Below, one piece after another: positions 8,330 to 15,921 of a stretch of DNA of 64,000 nucleotides; position 1 is the stretch's first letter, and every line of letters starts with the position of its first letter. The position numbers and the translations under genes were made by a program. The notes below the pieces were generated by a model. That model was not told the DNA's origin, did not search any database, and saw only the letters and a list, made by a program, of their open reading frames with translations. The DNA comes from Candidatus Gastranaerophilales bacterium (GTDB taxonomy: Bacteria; Cyanobacteriota; Vampirovibrionia; Gastranaerophilales; Gastranaerophilaceae): NCBI GenBank assembly GCA_944326565.1, contig CALVEL010000002.1, positions 124,001 through 188,000 of the forward strand, in the 5' to 3' direction.

Positions 8330-8364
8330 GTCTGTTAGTTGAAGTTTAATTTCAACTAACAGAC
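8330..8364 (+). promoter_or_regulatory. Intercistronic stem-loop between rpmF and plsX
   Basis: Perfect 14 bp stem (GTCTGTTAGTTGAA against TTCAACTAACAGAC) with a 7-base loop. No T-run follows, so it is more likely an mRNA processing or 3'-stability element than a terminator. Confidence 0.65.
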
Positions 8365-8404
8365 CTAAGACCGTTAAACTTTGATAAGACTTTGAGAGGG
8401 AAAA

Positions 8405-9460
8405 ATGACAAGAATAGCAATTGATGCAATGGGTGGAGATCACGCTCCGCATGAGATCGTAGCAGGTGCAGTTTGGGCAGCTCAAGAATATGGTGTTGCT
8501 CTTGAGTTAGTAGGGAAGCAAGATCGTATAGAACAAGAGCTTGATAAAATTACTCATGAAGGTTTTTATTCTGATTGTGGTAAAGCTGGCAAGCAGTATC
8601 GAATAAAAATAGATACATCAAAATTAGATATCAAAATAACTCATGCCTCTGAAGTAATAGAAATGGGCGAAGCTCCAGGACAAGCTATTCGTAAAAAGAA
8701 AAAATCCTCAATAGTTCTAGCAGTCGATGCCGTAGCTCAAGGTAGCTCTAACGCACTAGTAGCTGCAGGTTCTACAGGTGCTGCAATGGCATCAAGTCTT
8801 TTTGGACTTGGCAGAATACCCGGTATTGACAGACCTGCGATTGCTGTAACTTTACCTACAGTTAAAAAGCCTATTGTAGTAATTGATGGTGGTGCAAACA
8901 GTAATTGTACGCCTGAAATGCTTTATCAATTTGCGATTATGGGTGCAACATTCTCTAAAAATGTTCTCGGTATAGAACATCCAAGAATAGGTGTCTTGAA
9001 TATTGGAGAAGAAGCCGGTAAAGGTAATGAATTGGCTCAAGCTACTTATAAATTACTTGAAGAGCAACAAGGTAAACTAAATTTTGTCGGAAATATTGAA
9101 GGTAAAGAGATTTTCTTGAGTGTATGTGATGTTGTAGTGTGTGACGGTTTTGTTGGTAACGTTGCTTTAAAAGTTACTGAAGGAACATCTCAAATGCTTT
9201 TCAGAATGCTTAAACAAGAATTTAAAGCTGATTTGATGGGTAAAGTTATAGGACTTTTAGCAAAGCCTTTTATGAAAAGAATTTATACAAAGATAAATTA
9301 CGAAGAATTTGGCGGAGCATTATTGCTTGGTGTTAAAGGTATCACAGTAATATCTCATGGCAGAAGTAAAGCTTATGCAATTAAAAATGCCGTAAGAGTT
9401 GCTAAACACGCTGTCGAAACAGGTGTAAATGAGAAAATAGCTAAGTTTTATGAGGAATAG
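8405..9460 (+). CDS. plsX: Phosphate acyltransferase PlsX
   Basis: Converts acyl-ACP to acyl-phosphate, the first committed step of phospholipid synthesis in the PlsX/PlsY route. 351 aa, typical length. The N-terminus IAIDAMGGDHAPHEIV and the central AVDAVAQGSSNALVAAGSTGAAMASS and FVGNVALKVTEGTSQML are characteristic. GAGAGGG precedes the ATG. fabH starts 3 bases after its stop, so the two are translated together. Cytosolic, membrane-peripheral in known cases. Confidence 0.96.
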   Translation: MTRIAIDAMGGDHAPHEIVAGAVWAAQEYGVALELVGKQDRIEQELDKITHEGFYSDCGKAGKQYRIKIDTSKLDIKITHASEVIEMGEAPGQAIRKKKKSSIVLAVDAVAQGSSNALVAAGSTGAAMASSLFGLGRIPGIDRPAIAVTLPTVKKPIVVIDGGANSNCTPEMLYQFAIMGATFSKNVLGIEHPRIGVLNIGEEAGKGNELAQATYKLLEEQQGKLNFVGNIEGKEIFLSVCDVVVCDGFVGNVALKVTEGTSQMLFRMLKQEFKADLMGKVIGLLAKPFMKRIYTKINYEEFGGALLLGVKGITVISHGRSKAYAIKNAVRVAKHAVETGVNEKIAKFYEE

Positions 9461-9463
9461 TTA

Positions 9464-10474
9464 ATGACAAATAAAATTATACCATTAAGAATTGCGGGTG
9501 TAGGATACAGTTTACCTGAAACAGTTATAACAAATGATGATTTGACGAAATTATATGAAACATCAGATGAATGGATTTATTCAAGAACTGGCATAAAAGA
9601 AAGAAGAGTTGTTTCAGGAGAGCAAAATGCAATTGATTTAGGATTAGAGGCTGCACAAAGAGCATTGGAAAAAGCAAAAATGTCACCTGATGATATAGAT
9701 TTAATATTGGCTGCATCATCAGCACCTCCGGATTTGTATCCTGCAATAGCTTGTCATATTCATCAAAGATTAGGAATTAAAGCACAAATTCCTGCATTCG
9801 ATATTACTGCAGCATGCTCAGGATTGATTTATGGTATGAGTATTGCAAAAGCGTACATCGCATCTGGAATGTATAAAAACATTTTAATAGTTGCAACAGA
9901 TAACAATTCTCGATTAGTAAATTGGGAAGATAGATCAACATCAATTCTTTTTGGTGATGGTGCTGGTGCAATGGTTGTGACTCAAGCAGAGGACGGTATA
10001 GATGATATAATTGCAATTGACATTAAAGCTGATGGTAACTACGGTAATTTGATAGAATTGTCATTTGATGGTAAAAATTGCCCGCTTGTAGAACAGTATG
10101 AAGAAAAACCAAAAGGTGTAAGAATGAACGGTCGCGGTGTATACACCTTTGTTGCAAAAGTCCTACCGCATTACGTTGAAGAATTGGTTGCAAATGCCGG
10201 CATGAAGGCTGAAGATATAGATTATCTTATCCCTCATCAGGCAAATATAAGAATTATTCAAGCAGTTCAGGAAAGACTTGGATATTCTGATGATAAAGTT
10301 GTAACCAATATAAAATACTACGGAAATACTTCAGCAGCTTCAATACCAATAGCTCTTGCAGAAAGTGTAGAGAAAGGCAATGTCAAGCTCGGTACTACAG
10401 CAATATTATGTGGTTTTGGTGCAGGGATGACATGGGGTGGTGCAATCGTAAGATTAAGAGAAGGTATCTGCTAA
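9464..10474 (+). CDS. fabH: Beta-ketoacyl-ACP synthase III
   Basis: Starts fatty acid elongation by condensing acetyl-CoA (or a branched starter) with malonyl-ACP. The catalytic triad is visible: Cys in DITAACSGLIYGM, His in YLIPHQANIRI, Asn in YYGNTSAASIP. 336 aa, normal length. It directly follows plsX (3-base gap). A 250 bp gap follows before fabD with no convincing terminator. That gap holds a 15-codon ORF whose stop overlaps the fabD SD, probably chance. Confidence 0.96.
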   Translation: MTNKIIPLRIAGVGYSLPETVITNDDLTKLYETSDEWIYSRTGIKERRVVSGEQNAIDLGLEAAQRALEKAKMSPDDIDLILAASSAPPDLYPAIACHIHQRLGIKAQIPAFDITAACSGLIYGMSIAKAYIASGMYKNILIVATDNNSRLVNWEDRSTSILFGDGAGAMVVTQAEDGIDDIIAIDIKADGNYGNLIELSFDGKNCPLVEQYEEKPKGVRMNGRGVYTFVAKVLPHYVEELVANAGMKAEDIDYLIPHQANIRIIQAVQERLGYSDDKVVTNIKYYGNTSAASIPIALAESVEKGNVKLGTTAILCGFGAGMTWGGAIVRLREGIC

Positions 10475-10724
10475 ATGTGCTTTGGACCTTGTAAAATAAA
10501 AGGTATATAAAATAATTTAGTGGTTAATTCGGGAATTATTGAAGTATTGCTAAGACATGATTCCAAGGTTGTACAAAATTCGAAAAAACTTTTCCAGAGA
10601 CAATAAGATCTTGCAAGCTGTTTAAGTCGTAATATGAATTTTTCAAAGAGAAAATCGGTTTATTAAATGACGATAGTTGATAAAAAAGTAAAGTTAGTTA
10701 GTGATATCATATAAGGAGTATGTA

Positions 10725-11678
10725 ATGACAAAAAAAATAGCATTTTTATTTCCAGGTCAAGGCTCTCAGTCTGTTGGAATGGGAAAAGATTTATATGAAA
10801 GCTACGAGTCTGCAAAAAAAGTTTTCACAATAGCTGATGAAACTTTAGGAAAAAGTATATCAACTTTATGTTTTGAAGGACCAGAAGATGCTTTAAAACA
10901 AACAATTAATACACAGCCATGCATTGTAACTACTTCAATAGCAGCACTAGAAAGCTTAAAATCAGAATTAGAGATTAAACCTGATTATGTTGCGGGACAT
11001 TCTTTAGGTGAGTATTGTGCAATGTACGCCTCAGGTGCTATGTCATTAGAAACTACTCTTAAAGCAATTCAAAAGCGTGCTGATTTGATGAATGCTTCAG
11101 CAAATGGCGGTGCTATGTCAGCTGTATTGAATGCAAGTGAGGATGCAATAAAAGAATCATTAGCTGAAGCTTCAAAAGAAGGATATGTTGATGTTGCAAA
11201 TTACAATTCACCGGCTCAAGTTGTAATTACAGGGGATGAAAAAGCTGTTGCAAAAGCAGGAGAATTATTATTAGCAAAAGGTGCAAGAAGAGTTGTGCCG
11301 CTTCCTGTATCAGGAGCATTCCATTCAAAGTTTATGGAAAAAGCGGGTAAAGAATTTGAAAGTTTTGTAAAAGATTTAGAATTAAATAATGCATCAATAC
11401 CTGTTATTACAAATGTTGATGCCGCTGCAACAATTAATGCGGATGATTTTAGAATAAAAATGCCAAAACAAATATATTCATCTGTTTATTGGACTCAAAC
11501 TATTGAAAAAATGGCAGCTGAAGGTGTAGAAATTTTTGTAGAAATCGGGCCAGGAAAAGTTCTTGCTGGTTTGAATAAAAAAATTGCACCAGAAGCCAAA
11601 GTTTTCAATATTTATGACAAAGCATCATTAGAAGCGACAATTGAAGTTTTAAAATCTGAATTTTGCTGTGGTGTTTAA
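10725..11678 (+). CDS. fabD: Malonyl-CoA:ACP transacylase
   Basis: Loads malonate onto ACP. It has the N-terminal FLFPGQGSQSVGMGKDLYE, the nucleophile Ser in GHSLGEYCAM, and Arg and His in their usual places (QKRADLMN; SGAFHSKFM). 317 aa from the ATG at 10725, which follows AAGGAG. An in-frame ATG 8 codons upstream would put the SD inside the gene and is rejected. The next ORF starts at the base after the fabD stop. Confidence 0.96.
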   Translation: MTKKIAFLFPGQGSQSVGMGKDLYESYESAKKVFTIADETLGKSISTLCFEGPEDALKQTINTQPCIVTTSIAALESLKSELEIKPDYVAGHSLGEYCAMYASGAMSLETTLKAIQKRADLMNASANGGAMSAVLNASEDAIKESLAEASKEGYVDVANYNSPAQVVITGDEKAVAKAGELLLAKGARRVVPLPVSGAFHSKFMEKAGKEFESFVKDLELNNASIPVITNVDAAATINADDFRIKMPKQIYSSVYWTQTIEKMAAEGVEIFVEIGPGKVLAGLNKKIAPEAKVFNIYDKASLEATIEVLKSEFCCGV

Positions 11679-11912
11679 ATGAAAATAGCTAGTTTGTTCT
11701 ATAAAAAGACAAATAATCATTACAACAGCAAGGAGTTTTACAAAACACATCCGGATCTTATGCCGCGTAATGTATATTTACAAGAAGGCAGAGTGATTGA
11801 TATGAAAAATGTAAGGAAAACTCTTGCAGATTTTGATAAAAAATCATTAGTAGAGAGAATAGAAACATTTTTTGATAAGATATTAGGCTGGTTAAAATCC
11901 GGCAAAAAATAA
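11679..11912 (+). CDS. Small hypothetical protein between fabD and fabG
   Basis: 77 aa, unrecognised. Basic N-terminus (MKIASLFYKKTNNHYNSKEFYKTHPDLMPRN begins the protein), then an amphipathic C-terminal helix (LVERIETFFDKILGWLKSGKK) that could lie on a membrane. It starts immediately after the fabD stop and ends 11 bases before fabG, so it is co-transcribed with the elongation genes. Position argues for a link to lipid synthesis, but nothing in the sequence proves one. Confidence 0.6.
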   Translation: MKIASLFYKKTNNHYNSKEFYKTHPDLMPRNVYLQEGRVIDMKNVRKTLADFDKKSLVERIETFFDKILGWLKSGKK

Positions 11913-11923
11913 GGAGAAAATAA

Positions 11924-12649
11924 ATGTCTGAAAAATTAGCTTTAGTAACAGGAGCTTCAAGAGGTATCGGAAAAGCATGCGCGATAGAACTTGCAAAAGC
12001 CGGTTATGATATTGCTGTAAATTATGCAGGGAATGTAGAAGCTGCTAATAAAACAGTTGAAGAATTAAAAGCATTAGGAGTGAATGCTGAAGCATTTAAA
12101 TTTGATGTATCAAATCAAGAAGCTGCTGCAAAAGGTGTGGAAGAAATTCTTGCGAAATTCGGAAGAATTGATGTTTTGGTAAATAATGCAGGTATTACTC
12201 GTGATGGACTGTTTATGAGAATGAGTGCAGAAAATTGGGAAGCTGTAATTAATACAAATCTTTCAAGTGCATTTTATGTATCGCAACCTGTTGTAAAAGT
12301 AATGATGAAACAAAGAAGCGGCGCTATTGTAAATATGTCGAGTGTAGTCGGAGTTTCTGGTAACGCAGGTCAAGCAAATTATTCTGCTGCAAAAGCTGGT
12401 CTTATTGGATTGACTAAAACTCTTGCAAAAGAACTCGGTTCTCGTGGTATAAGAGTAAATGCAATTGCTCCTGGATTTATTAATACAGATATGACCAAAG
12501 ATTTAGATACATCTAAATTTACGGACTTTATTCCGCTGAAACGCCTTGGTGAGCCAGAAGATATTGCAAAAGCTGTTAAATTCTTAGCTGTAGATGCCGA
12601 TTATGTAACAGGTCAAGTGCTTGAAGTAGATGGTGGACTAATTATATAA
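11924..12649 (+). CDS. fabG: 3-oxoacyl-ACP reductase
   Basis: NADPH-dependent reductase of the elongation cycle, short-chain dehydrogenase fold. Cofactor motif TGASRGIGKA at the N-terminus, NNAGITRDG, catalytic Ser in MSSVVG and the YSAAK Tyr/Lys pair, then the C-terminal VTGQVLEVDGGL. 241 aa, normal. AAGGAG precedes the ATG. Confidence 0.96.
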   Translation: MSEKLALVTGASRGIGKACAIELAKAGYDIAVNYAGNVEAANKTVEELKALGVNAEAFKFDVSNQEAAAKGVEEILAKFGRIDVLVNNAGITRDGLFMRMSAENWEAVINTNLSSAFYVSQPVVKVMMKQRSGAIVNMSSVVGVSGNAGQANYSAAKAGLIGLTKTLAKELGSRGIRVNAIAPGFINTDMTKDLDTSKFTDFIPLKRLGEPEDIAKAVKFLAVDADYVTGQVLEVDGGLII

Positions 12650-12695
12650 AATAGGTTAAGAATGTTTACAAATCTGCTAATGATATGTAAATAAG

Positions 12696-12724
12696 TTGCA
12701 AAAAAATCTTGTGCCGACTATAAT
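12696..12724 (+). promoter_or_regulatory. Internal promoter for acpP
   Basis: TTGCAA (12696-12701), 17 bp spacer, perfect TATAAT (12719-12724) inside the fabG-acpP gap. It would allow ACP, needed in large amounts, to be made in excess of the enzymes. Confidence 0.75.
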
Positions 12725-12786
12725 ATTATAGACGCGAGAGCGAATTAAAAAAGTGTAGTAATACAATAATTAATGAGGAAAAAAAG

Positions 12787-13017
12787 ATGAGTACATTAGA
12801 AAAAGTTAAAAAAGTTGTTGTAGATCAATTAAGCGTTGATGAATCATTAGTTACTCCTGAAGCTAGCTTTACAGCTGATTTAGGTGCTGATTCATTAGAT
12901 ACAGTAGAATTAGTTATGGCTTTTGAAGAAGAATTCGGATGCGAAATTCCTGATGAAGAAGCTGAAAAAATTCAAACAGTTCAAGATGCTGTAAACTATA
13001 TCGATTCTCACAAATAA
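12787..13017 (+). CDS. acpP: Acyl carrier protein
   Basis: 76 aa acidic four-helix carrier. The phosphopantetheine attachment Ser is in [18 protein letters not shown], the classical motif. Cytosolic; carries the growing acyl chain and donates it to PlsX. It has a dedicated promoter upstream and a hairpin downstream that could reduce read-through to fabF. Confidence 0.98.
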   Translation: MSTLEKVKKVVVDQLSVDESLVTPEASFTADLGADSLDTVELVMAFEEEFGCEIPDEEAEKIQTVQDAVNYIDSHK

Positions 13018-13057
13018 TTGATATAATTGATGTTCTCTAAGTAGAATACAAAAGATT

Positions 13058-13095
13058 TACGAGGGCGAAAATTGAATAATAGTTTTCCCCTCGTA
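13058..13095 (+). terminator. Hairpin/attenuator between acpP and fabF
   Basis: Long stem: TACGAGGG pairs with CCCTCGTA and, after a one-base bulge, GAAAA pairs with TTTTC. The loop is 11 bases and is followed by TATTTTAAAAA. The T-run is short, so partial termination or mRNA processing is more likely than full termination. Confidence 0.6.
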
Positions 13096-13206
13096 TATTT
13101 TAAAAAGGTTTTTAAAGGCGGTATTCGGATTATTTGTGGAATAAGCCTTTTGAGATTATTGCGACAGCTATAATTATCAGTAAGAGTAATTTAAAAAGGT
13201 AAAGAG

Positions 13207-14460
13207 ATGGCTAAAAGAAGAGTTGTAATAACAGGATTGGGTGCTGTAACACCATTTGGAGTTGGTACTGAGAAGTTTTGGAACAGTCTTGTTGAAGGTA
13301 AAAGCGGAATATCAACATCAGAATCTATTGATGTATCGAATCATGTTGTTAAAATTTCTGGTGAAGTAAAAAACTTTAACCCTGAAGAGTATATTGATCC
13401 GAAAGAAGCTAAAAAAATGGACAGATTTATTCAGTTTGCTATGATTGCAGCTGATGAAGCCGTTAAAGATGCTAAGCTTGAAGAAGTAGATGATGTTGAT
13501 CCATATAAAATCGGTGTAATAGTAAGTTCAGCCGCAGGCGGTTTTAGAACTTTTGAAGATAACCATGTAAGAATTTTGGAAAAAGGTCCAAATAAATGTT
13601 CACCGTTTACAATTCCTATGATGATTGTAAACATGGCATCAGGTCGTATTTCAATGAAATATGGTTTTAAAGGAATAAATAAAGTAGTAGTTTCAGCGTG
13701 TGCTACGGGTACTCACTCGATTGGTGATGCATTTAGAGCAATTCAATATGGTGATGCAGATATTATGTTAGCAGGCGGGGCAGAGGCTACTATTTGCGAT
13801 GTGGGAGTAGGTGCTTTTTCATCAGCTAGAACACTTTCAAAACGCAACGATGAACCTCAAAAGGCATCACGTCCTTGGGATGTTGATCGTGACGGTTTTG
13901 TAATGAGTGAAGGTGCTGGAGTCCTTGTATTAGAAGAATATGAACATGCTAAAAAACGTGGTGCAAAAATTTACGCAGAAATTGCAGGATATGGTCAAAC
14001 CGCTGATGCTTATGATGTAGTTGCCCCAGATCCTGAAGGTCAAGGCGCTACTCATTCAATGCAATTTGCACTAGATGATGCAGGTCTGAAACCATCTGAT
14101 GTTCAATATATAAATGCACATGGTACAAGTACAGGTCTTGGTGATATTGCTGAAAGTAAAGCTATTGAAAATCTTTTCGGAGATAAGGAAAAGAATCCGA
14201 ATTTGATGGTATCATCTACAAAATCGATGCATGGTCACTTACTCGGTGCAACAGGTGCGGTAGAATGTATAGCTTGTGTTAAAGCTATTAACGAGCACAT
14301 TGTACCTCCAACAATTAACCTTGATAACCAAGATGAAAAAGTTGGAAATCTCGATTATGTTCCACATAAAGCAAGAAAAGCTGATATCAAAGCAGCGCTT
14401 TCAAATTCATTCGGATTTGGTGGACAAAACGCTTCAATTGTTATTAAAGAAGTTAAGTAA
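13207..14460 (+). CDS. fabF: Beta-ketoacyl-ACP synthase II
   Basis: Elongating condensing enzyme. Catalytic Cys in VVSACATGTHSIG, first His in NAHGTSTGLGD and second His in STKSMHGHLLGATG. 417 aa, normal. Last gene of the fatty-acid cluster; it ends before a strong bidirectional terminator. The 189 bp upstream gap includes the acpP hairpin and a TATAAT (13169-13174) without a clear -35. Confidence 0.96.
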   Translation: MAKRRVVITGLGAVTPFGVGTEKFWNSLVEGKSGISTSESIDVSNHVVKISGEVKNFNPEEYIDPKEAKKMDRFIQFAMIAADEAVKDAKLEEVDDVDPYKIGVIVSSAAGGFRTFEDNHVRILEKGPNKCSPFTIPMMIVNMASGRISMKYGFKGINKVVVSACATGTHSIGDAFRAIQYGDADIMLAGGAEATICDVGVGAFSSARTLSKRNDEPQKASRPWDVDRDGFVMSEGAGVLVLEEYEHAKKRGAKIYAEIAGYGQTADAYDVVAPDPEGQGATHSMQFALDDAGLKPSDVQYINAHGTSTGLGDIAESKAIENLFGDKEKNPNLMVSSTKSMHGHLLGATGAVECIACVKAINEHIVPPTINLDNQDEKVGNLDYVPHKARKADIKAALSNSFGFGGQNASIVIKEVK

Positions 14461-14480
14461 CAAAATTCTAATTTTAACAT

Positions 14481-14509
14481 AAAAAGCCGGATTTTTTATC
14501 CGGCTTTTT
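14481..14509. terminator. Bidirectional terminator between fabF and the XRE gene
   Basis: 12 bp stem AAAAAGCCGGAT/ATCCGGCTTTTT with a 5-base T loop. It has a U-tract in either direction and lies between two convergent genes. Confidence 0.9.
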
Positions 14510-14525
14510 ATGTTTTTTAATCAAT

Positions 14526-14783
14526 CTATTTGTAAAGCTCCTCAATATCATATTTATATTTTTCAAGGTCATCAAACGAAAAAATAGATTTCAAATCGGC
14601 TCCGAGAGCCCTTGAAATTTTAAACAGTGCACTTATGGTTACATCTCTTTTTCCGGCTTCAATCATTGCAATGTGAGAGCGTGATATGCCGGATTCAAGA
14701 TAAATTGTTTCCTGAGTCATATTTTTTTGCTGCCTGATTTTTCTGATATTTTGCCCGAGAGCTTTTTTAAAATTGTTGCACAT
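14526..14783 (-). CDS. XRE-family (Cro/C1-type HTH) regulator, divergent from a pilin gene
   Basis: 85 aa, essentially only an HTH_3 domain: LGQNIRKIRQQKNMTQETIYLESGISRSHIAMIEAGKRDVTISALFKISRALGA, followed by a short acidic tail. Size and layout resemble restriction-modification controller proteins, but no R-M genes are adjacent. It is transcribed away from the pilin-like gene, with which it shares a control region holding GTCA/TGAC inverted repeats (14808-14833). It probably regulates both. No clear SD precedes its ATG. Confidence 0.85.
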   Translation of the reverse strand: MCNNFKKALGQNIRKIRQQKNMTQETIYLESGISRSHIAMIEAGKRDVTISALFKISRALGADLKSIFSFDDLEKYKYDIEELYK

Positions 14784-14833
14784 ATTGTTATTTTATGATA
14801 TGTTACTGTCAGTGACTGTCGCTGATAGTGACA
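14776..14833 (+). promoter_or_regulatory. Pilin promoter with inverted-repeat operators
   Basis: TTGCAC (14776-14781), 17 bp, TATGTT (14799-14804). Directly downstream are GTCAGTGAC (14808-14816, palindromic about its centre) and TGTCGCTGATAGTGACA (14817-14833, 7 bp arms with one mismatch). They cover the expected start of transcription, a repressor-like position, and probably bind the divergent XRE protein. Confidence 0.6.
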
Positions 14834-14847
14834 TTAAGGAGAATATT

Positions 14848-15507
14848 ATGACTAAAAAAGCATTCACATTGTCAGAAGTGCTGATTACGCTGGGTATAAT
14901 TGGAGTTGTCATGGCCATGACGCTGCCCGCTTTGATTGGCAAGTGGCAGAAAACTGTTTTTGCAAATAAAGTTAAATATGCGTATTCTGTAATTTCAAAT
15001 GCATTTTTAATGGCGGAACAGGAGTACGGCGACCCGACCCAGTGGGATTGGGGCAGCGAACAAACCTACGAAAATAATAAAAGAGTTGTTGAAACCTATT
15101 TGCTGCCGTACTTAAACACTCTTGAAACAGGAAGACATTATGGCAATTCTCAAATTGCAACATTAAAAAACGGGCTTTATCTTATGTTTATACTTGACGG
15201 CTGCACAAATCCGGATGCATGCAATCCTGTCACTATTAGTGCTCTGTATATTATTGTTTCTACAAAACCCAAAACAATTCCAATGCAAGACGAAAAAAGA
15301 GATTATTCAAGGGAAGATTTTATATTGCGCTTCAGCCGTTCAAATAAAAAATTGAACTTTTTTCACTGGGGTAACTTTACAAGAGATGGGATAAAAAATC
15401 ATTCGCTTTACGGCTGCAACAAGAATATTTTAAAAAATAAAAGATTAAACTGCGGTGCATTAATTTTCTATGACGGCTGGGAAATCAAAGATGATTATCC
15501 ATGGTAA
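14848..15507 (+). CDS. Type IV pilin-like protein
   Basis: 219 aa from the ATG at 14848, chosen because AAGGAG precedes it and the leader is then a canonical MTKKA before the cleavage site and FTLSEVLITLGIIG. Glu at +5 is present and the hydrophobic helix runs through about residue 28. The soluble domain is aromatic-rich with a few Cys (CTNPDACN, YGCNKN, LNCG). Same family as the truncated gene at the left edge but the soluble parts differ. Likely an exported pilin or pseudopilin; single-gene transcript controlled by the divergent XRE protein. Confidence 0.85.
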   Translation: MTKKAFTLSEVLITLGIIGVVMAMTLPALIGKWQKTVFANKVKYAYSVISNAFLMAEQEYGDPTQWDWGSEQTYENNKRVVETYLLPYLNTLETGRHYGNSQIATLKNGLYLMFILDGCTNPDACNPVTISALYIIVSTKPKTIPMQDEKRDYSREDFILRFSRSNKKLNFFHWGNFTRDGIKNHSLYGCNKNILKNKRLNCGALIFYDGWEIKDDYPW

Positions 15508-15511
15508 GAAT

Positions 15512-15608
15512 AAATGTTAAATTTCGGTCAGCCACAGTCATCCTGAATTTATTTCAGGATCCCTTTGAGATACTGAAACAAGTTCAGCATGACCGAAATT
15601 TAACATTT
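15512..15608. repeat. 97 bp palindromic repeat element
   Basis: Outer arms are a perfect 19 bp inverted repeat (AAATGTTAAATTTCGGTCA, 15512-15530, and its complement 15590-15608). Inside are two nested hairpins, TCCTGAA/TTCAGGA (15541-15559) and CTGAA/TTCAG (15573-15587). The inner sequence resembles the dispersed TCCTGAATTTATTTCAGGAT-type palindromes of many bacterial genomes. No protein-coding content. It could double as the pilin gene terminator. Confidence 0.75.
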
Positions 15609-15689
15609 GAGAAATTTCGTCTGAATATTAAATCTTGTGCAACTATATGACTAAAGTTTGAAAAAAGATAATTCGATTATCCTAACCAC

Positions 15690-15717
15690 TTGAAATTTAT
15701 AAAAAGTAAGTTATAAT
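15690..15717 (+). promoter_or_regulatory. Promoter of a small plus-strand RNA
   Basis: TTGAAA (15690-15695), 16 bp spacer, perfect TATAAT (15712-15717). The expected start is about 15724, at the foot of a stable hairpin. Confidence 0.65.
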
Positions 15718-15723
15718 AAATAT

Positions 15724-15819
15724 AGGGTGGGTGCTCTGCTAAGCACCCGTTACAGACCCTAAATGAATAACGAAATTATTTGTAAAAAGAGCCCTACTGC
15801 ATTTAGGACTCTTTTTATT
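15724..15819 (+). ncRNA. Candidate antisense RNA (type I antitoxin-like)
   Basis: About 95 nt between a good promoter and a good terminator, with no open reading frame. The 5' part folds as GGGTGCT/AGCACCC (15729-15748) with an outer AGGG/CCCT clamp. The 3' end is a terminator: AAAAAGAG-CCTA pairs with TAGG-CTCTTTTT (15784-15816, one C-A mismatch), then ATT. It is antisense to almost the whole 24-codon minus-strand ORF at 15759-15833, so it could block that peptide's mRNA. It lacks the conserved apical motif of SRP RNA and is too short for 6S RNA. No experimental support. Confidence 0.5.
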
Positions 15820-15833
15820 ATGTCCGTTTTCAT
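15759..15833 (-). CDS. 24-residue hydrophobic peptide, candidate type I toxin
   Basis: Short ORF (24 codons plus TAG) starting MKTDIIKRVLN and ending in a hydrophobic segment (AVGLFLQIISLFI). Its ribosome binding site GAAAGGAGGTGA is perfectly complementary to the 12-base 16S rRNA tail TCACCTCCTTTC and lies 4 bases from the ATG. Such a Shine-Dalgarno on a tiny membrane-active peptide is typical of type I toxins and of holin-like toxin genes. The complete ORF is covered by an oppositely transcribed RNA. It lies 88 bases downstream of the helicase gene on the same strand; a TATACT that could be its own -10 is near 15865. Small size keeps this tentative. Confidence 0.45.
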   Translation of the reverse strand: MKTDIIKRVLNAVGLFLQIISLFI

Positions 15834-15921
15834 CTTCTCACCTCCTTTCCACCCATGTTACAGTATAGTGTTTGATGTGTAGTTGGAGGGATTCGGTCTT
15901 ACCCTATATTAAATTATCAGA

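Noticed and set aside
10668-10715. 15-codon ORF before fabD as a leader peptide
   Set aside because: No SD and no codon pattern suggesting attenuation; probably chance.
14276-14482. 68 aa plus-strand ORF overlapping the end of fabF
   Set aside because: A shadow frame of fabF without its own start signals.
15724-15819. SRP (4.5S) or 6S RNA for the small plus-strand RNA
   Set aside because: It lacks the GGAAGG/AGCA apical motif of SRP RNA and is too short and differently shaped for 6S RNA.
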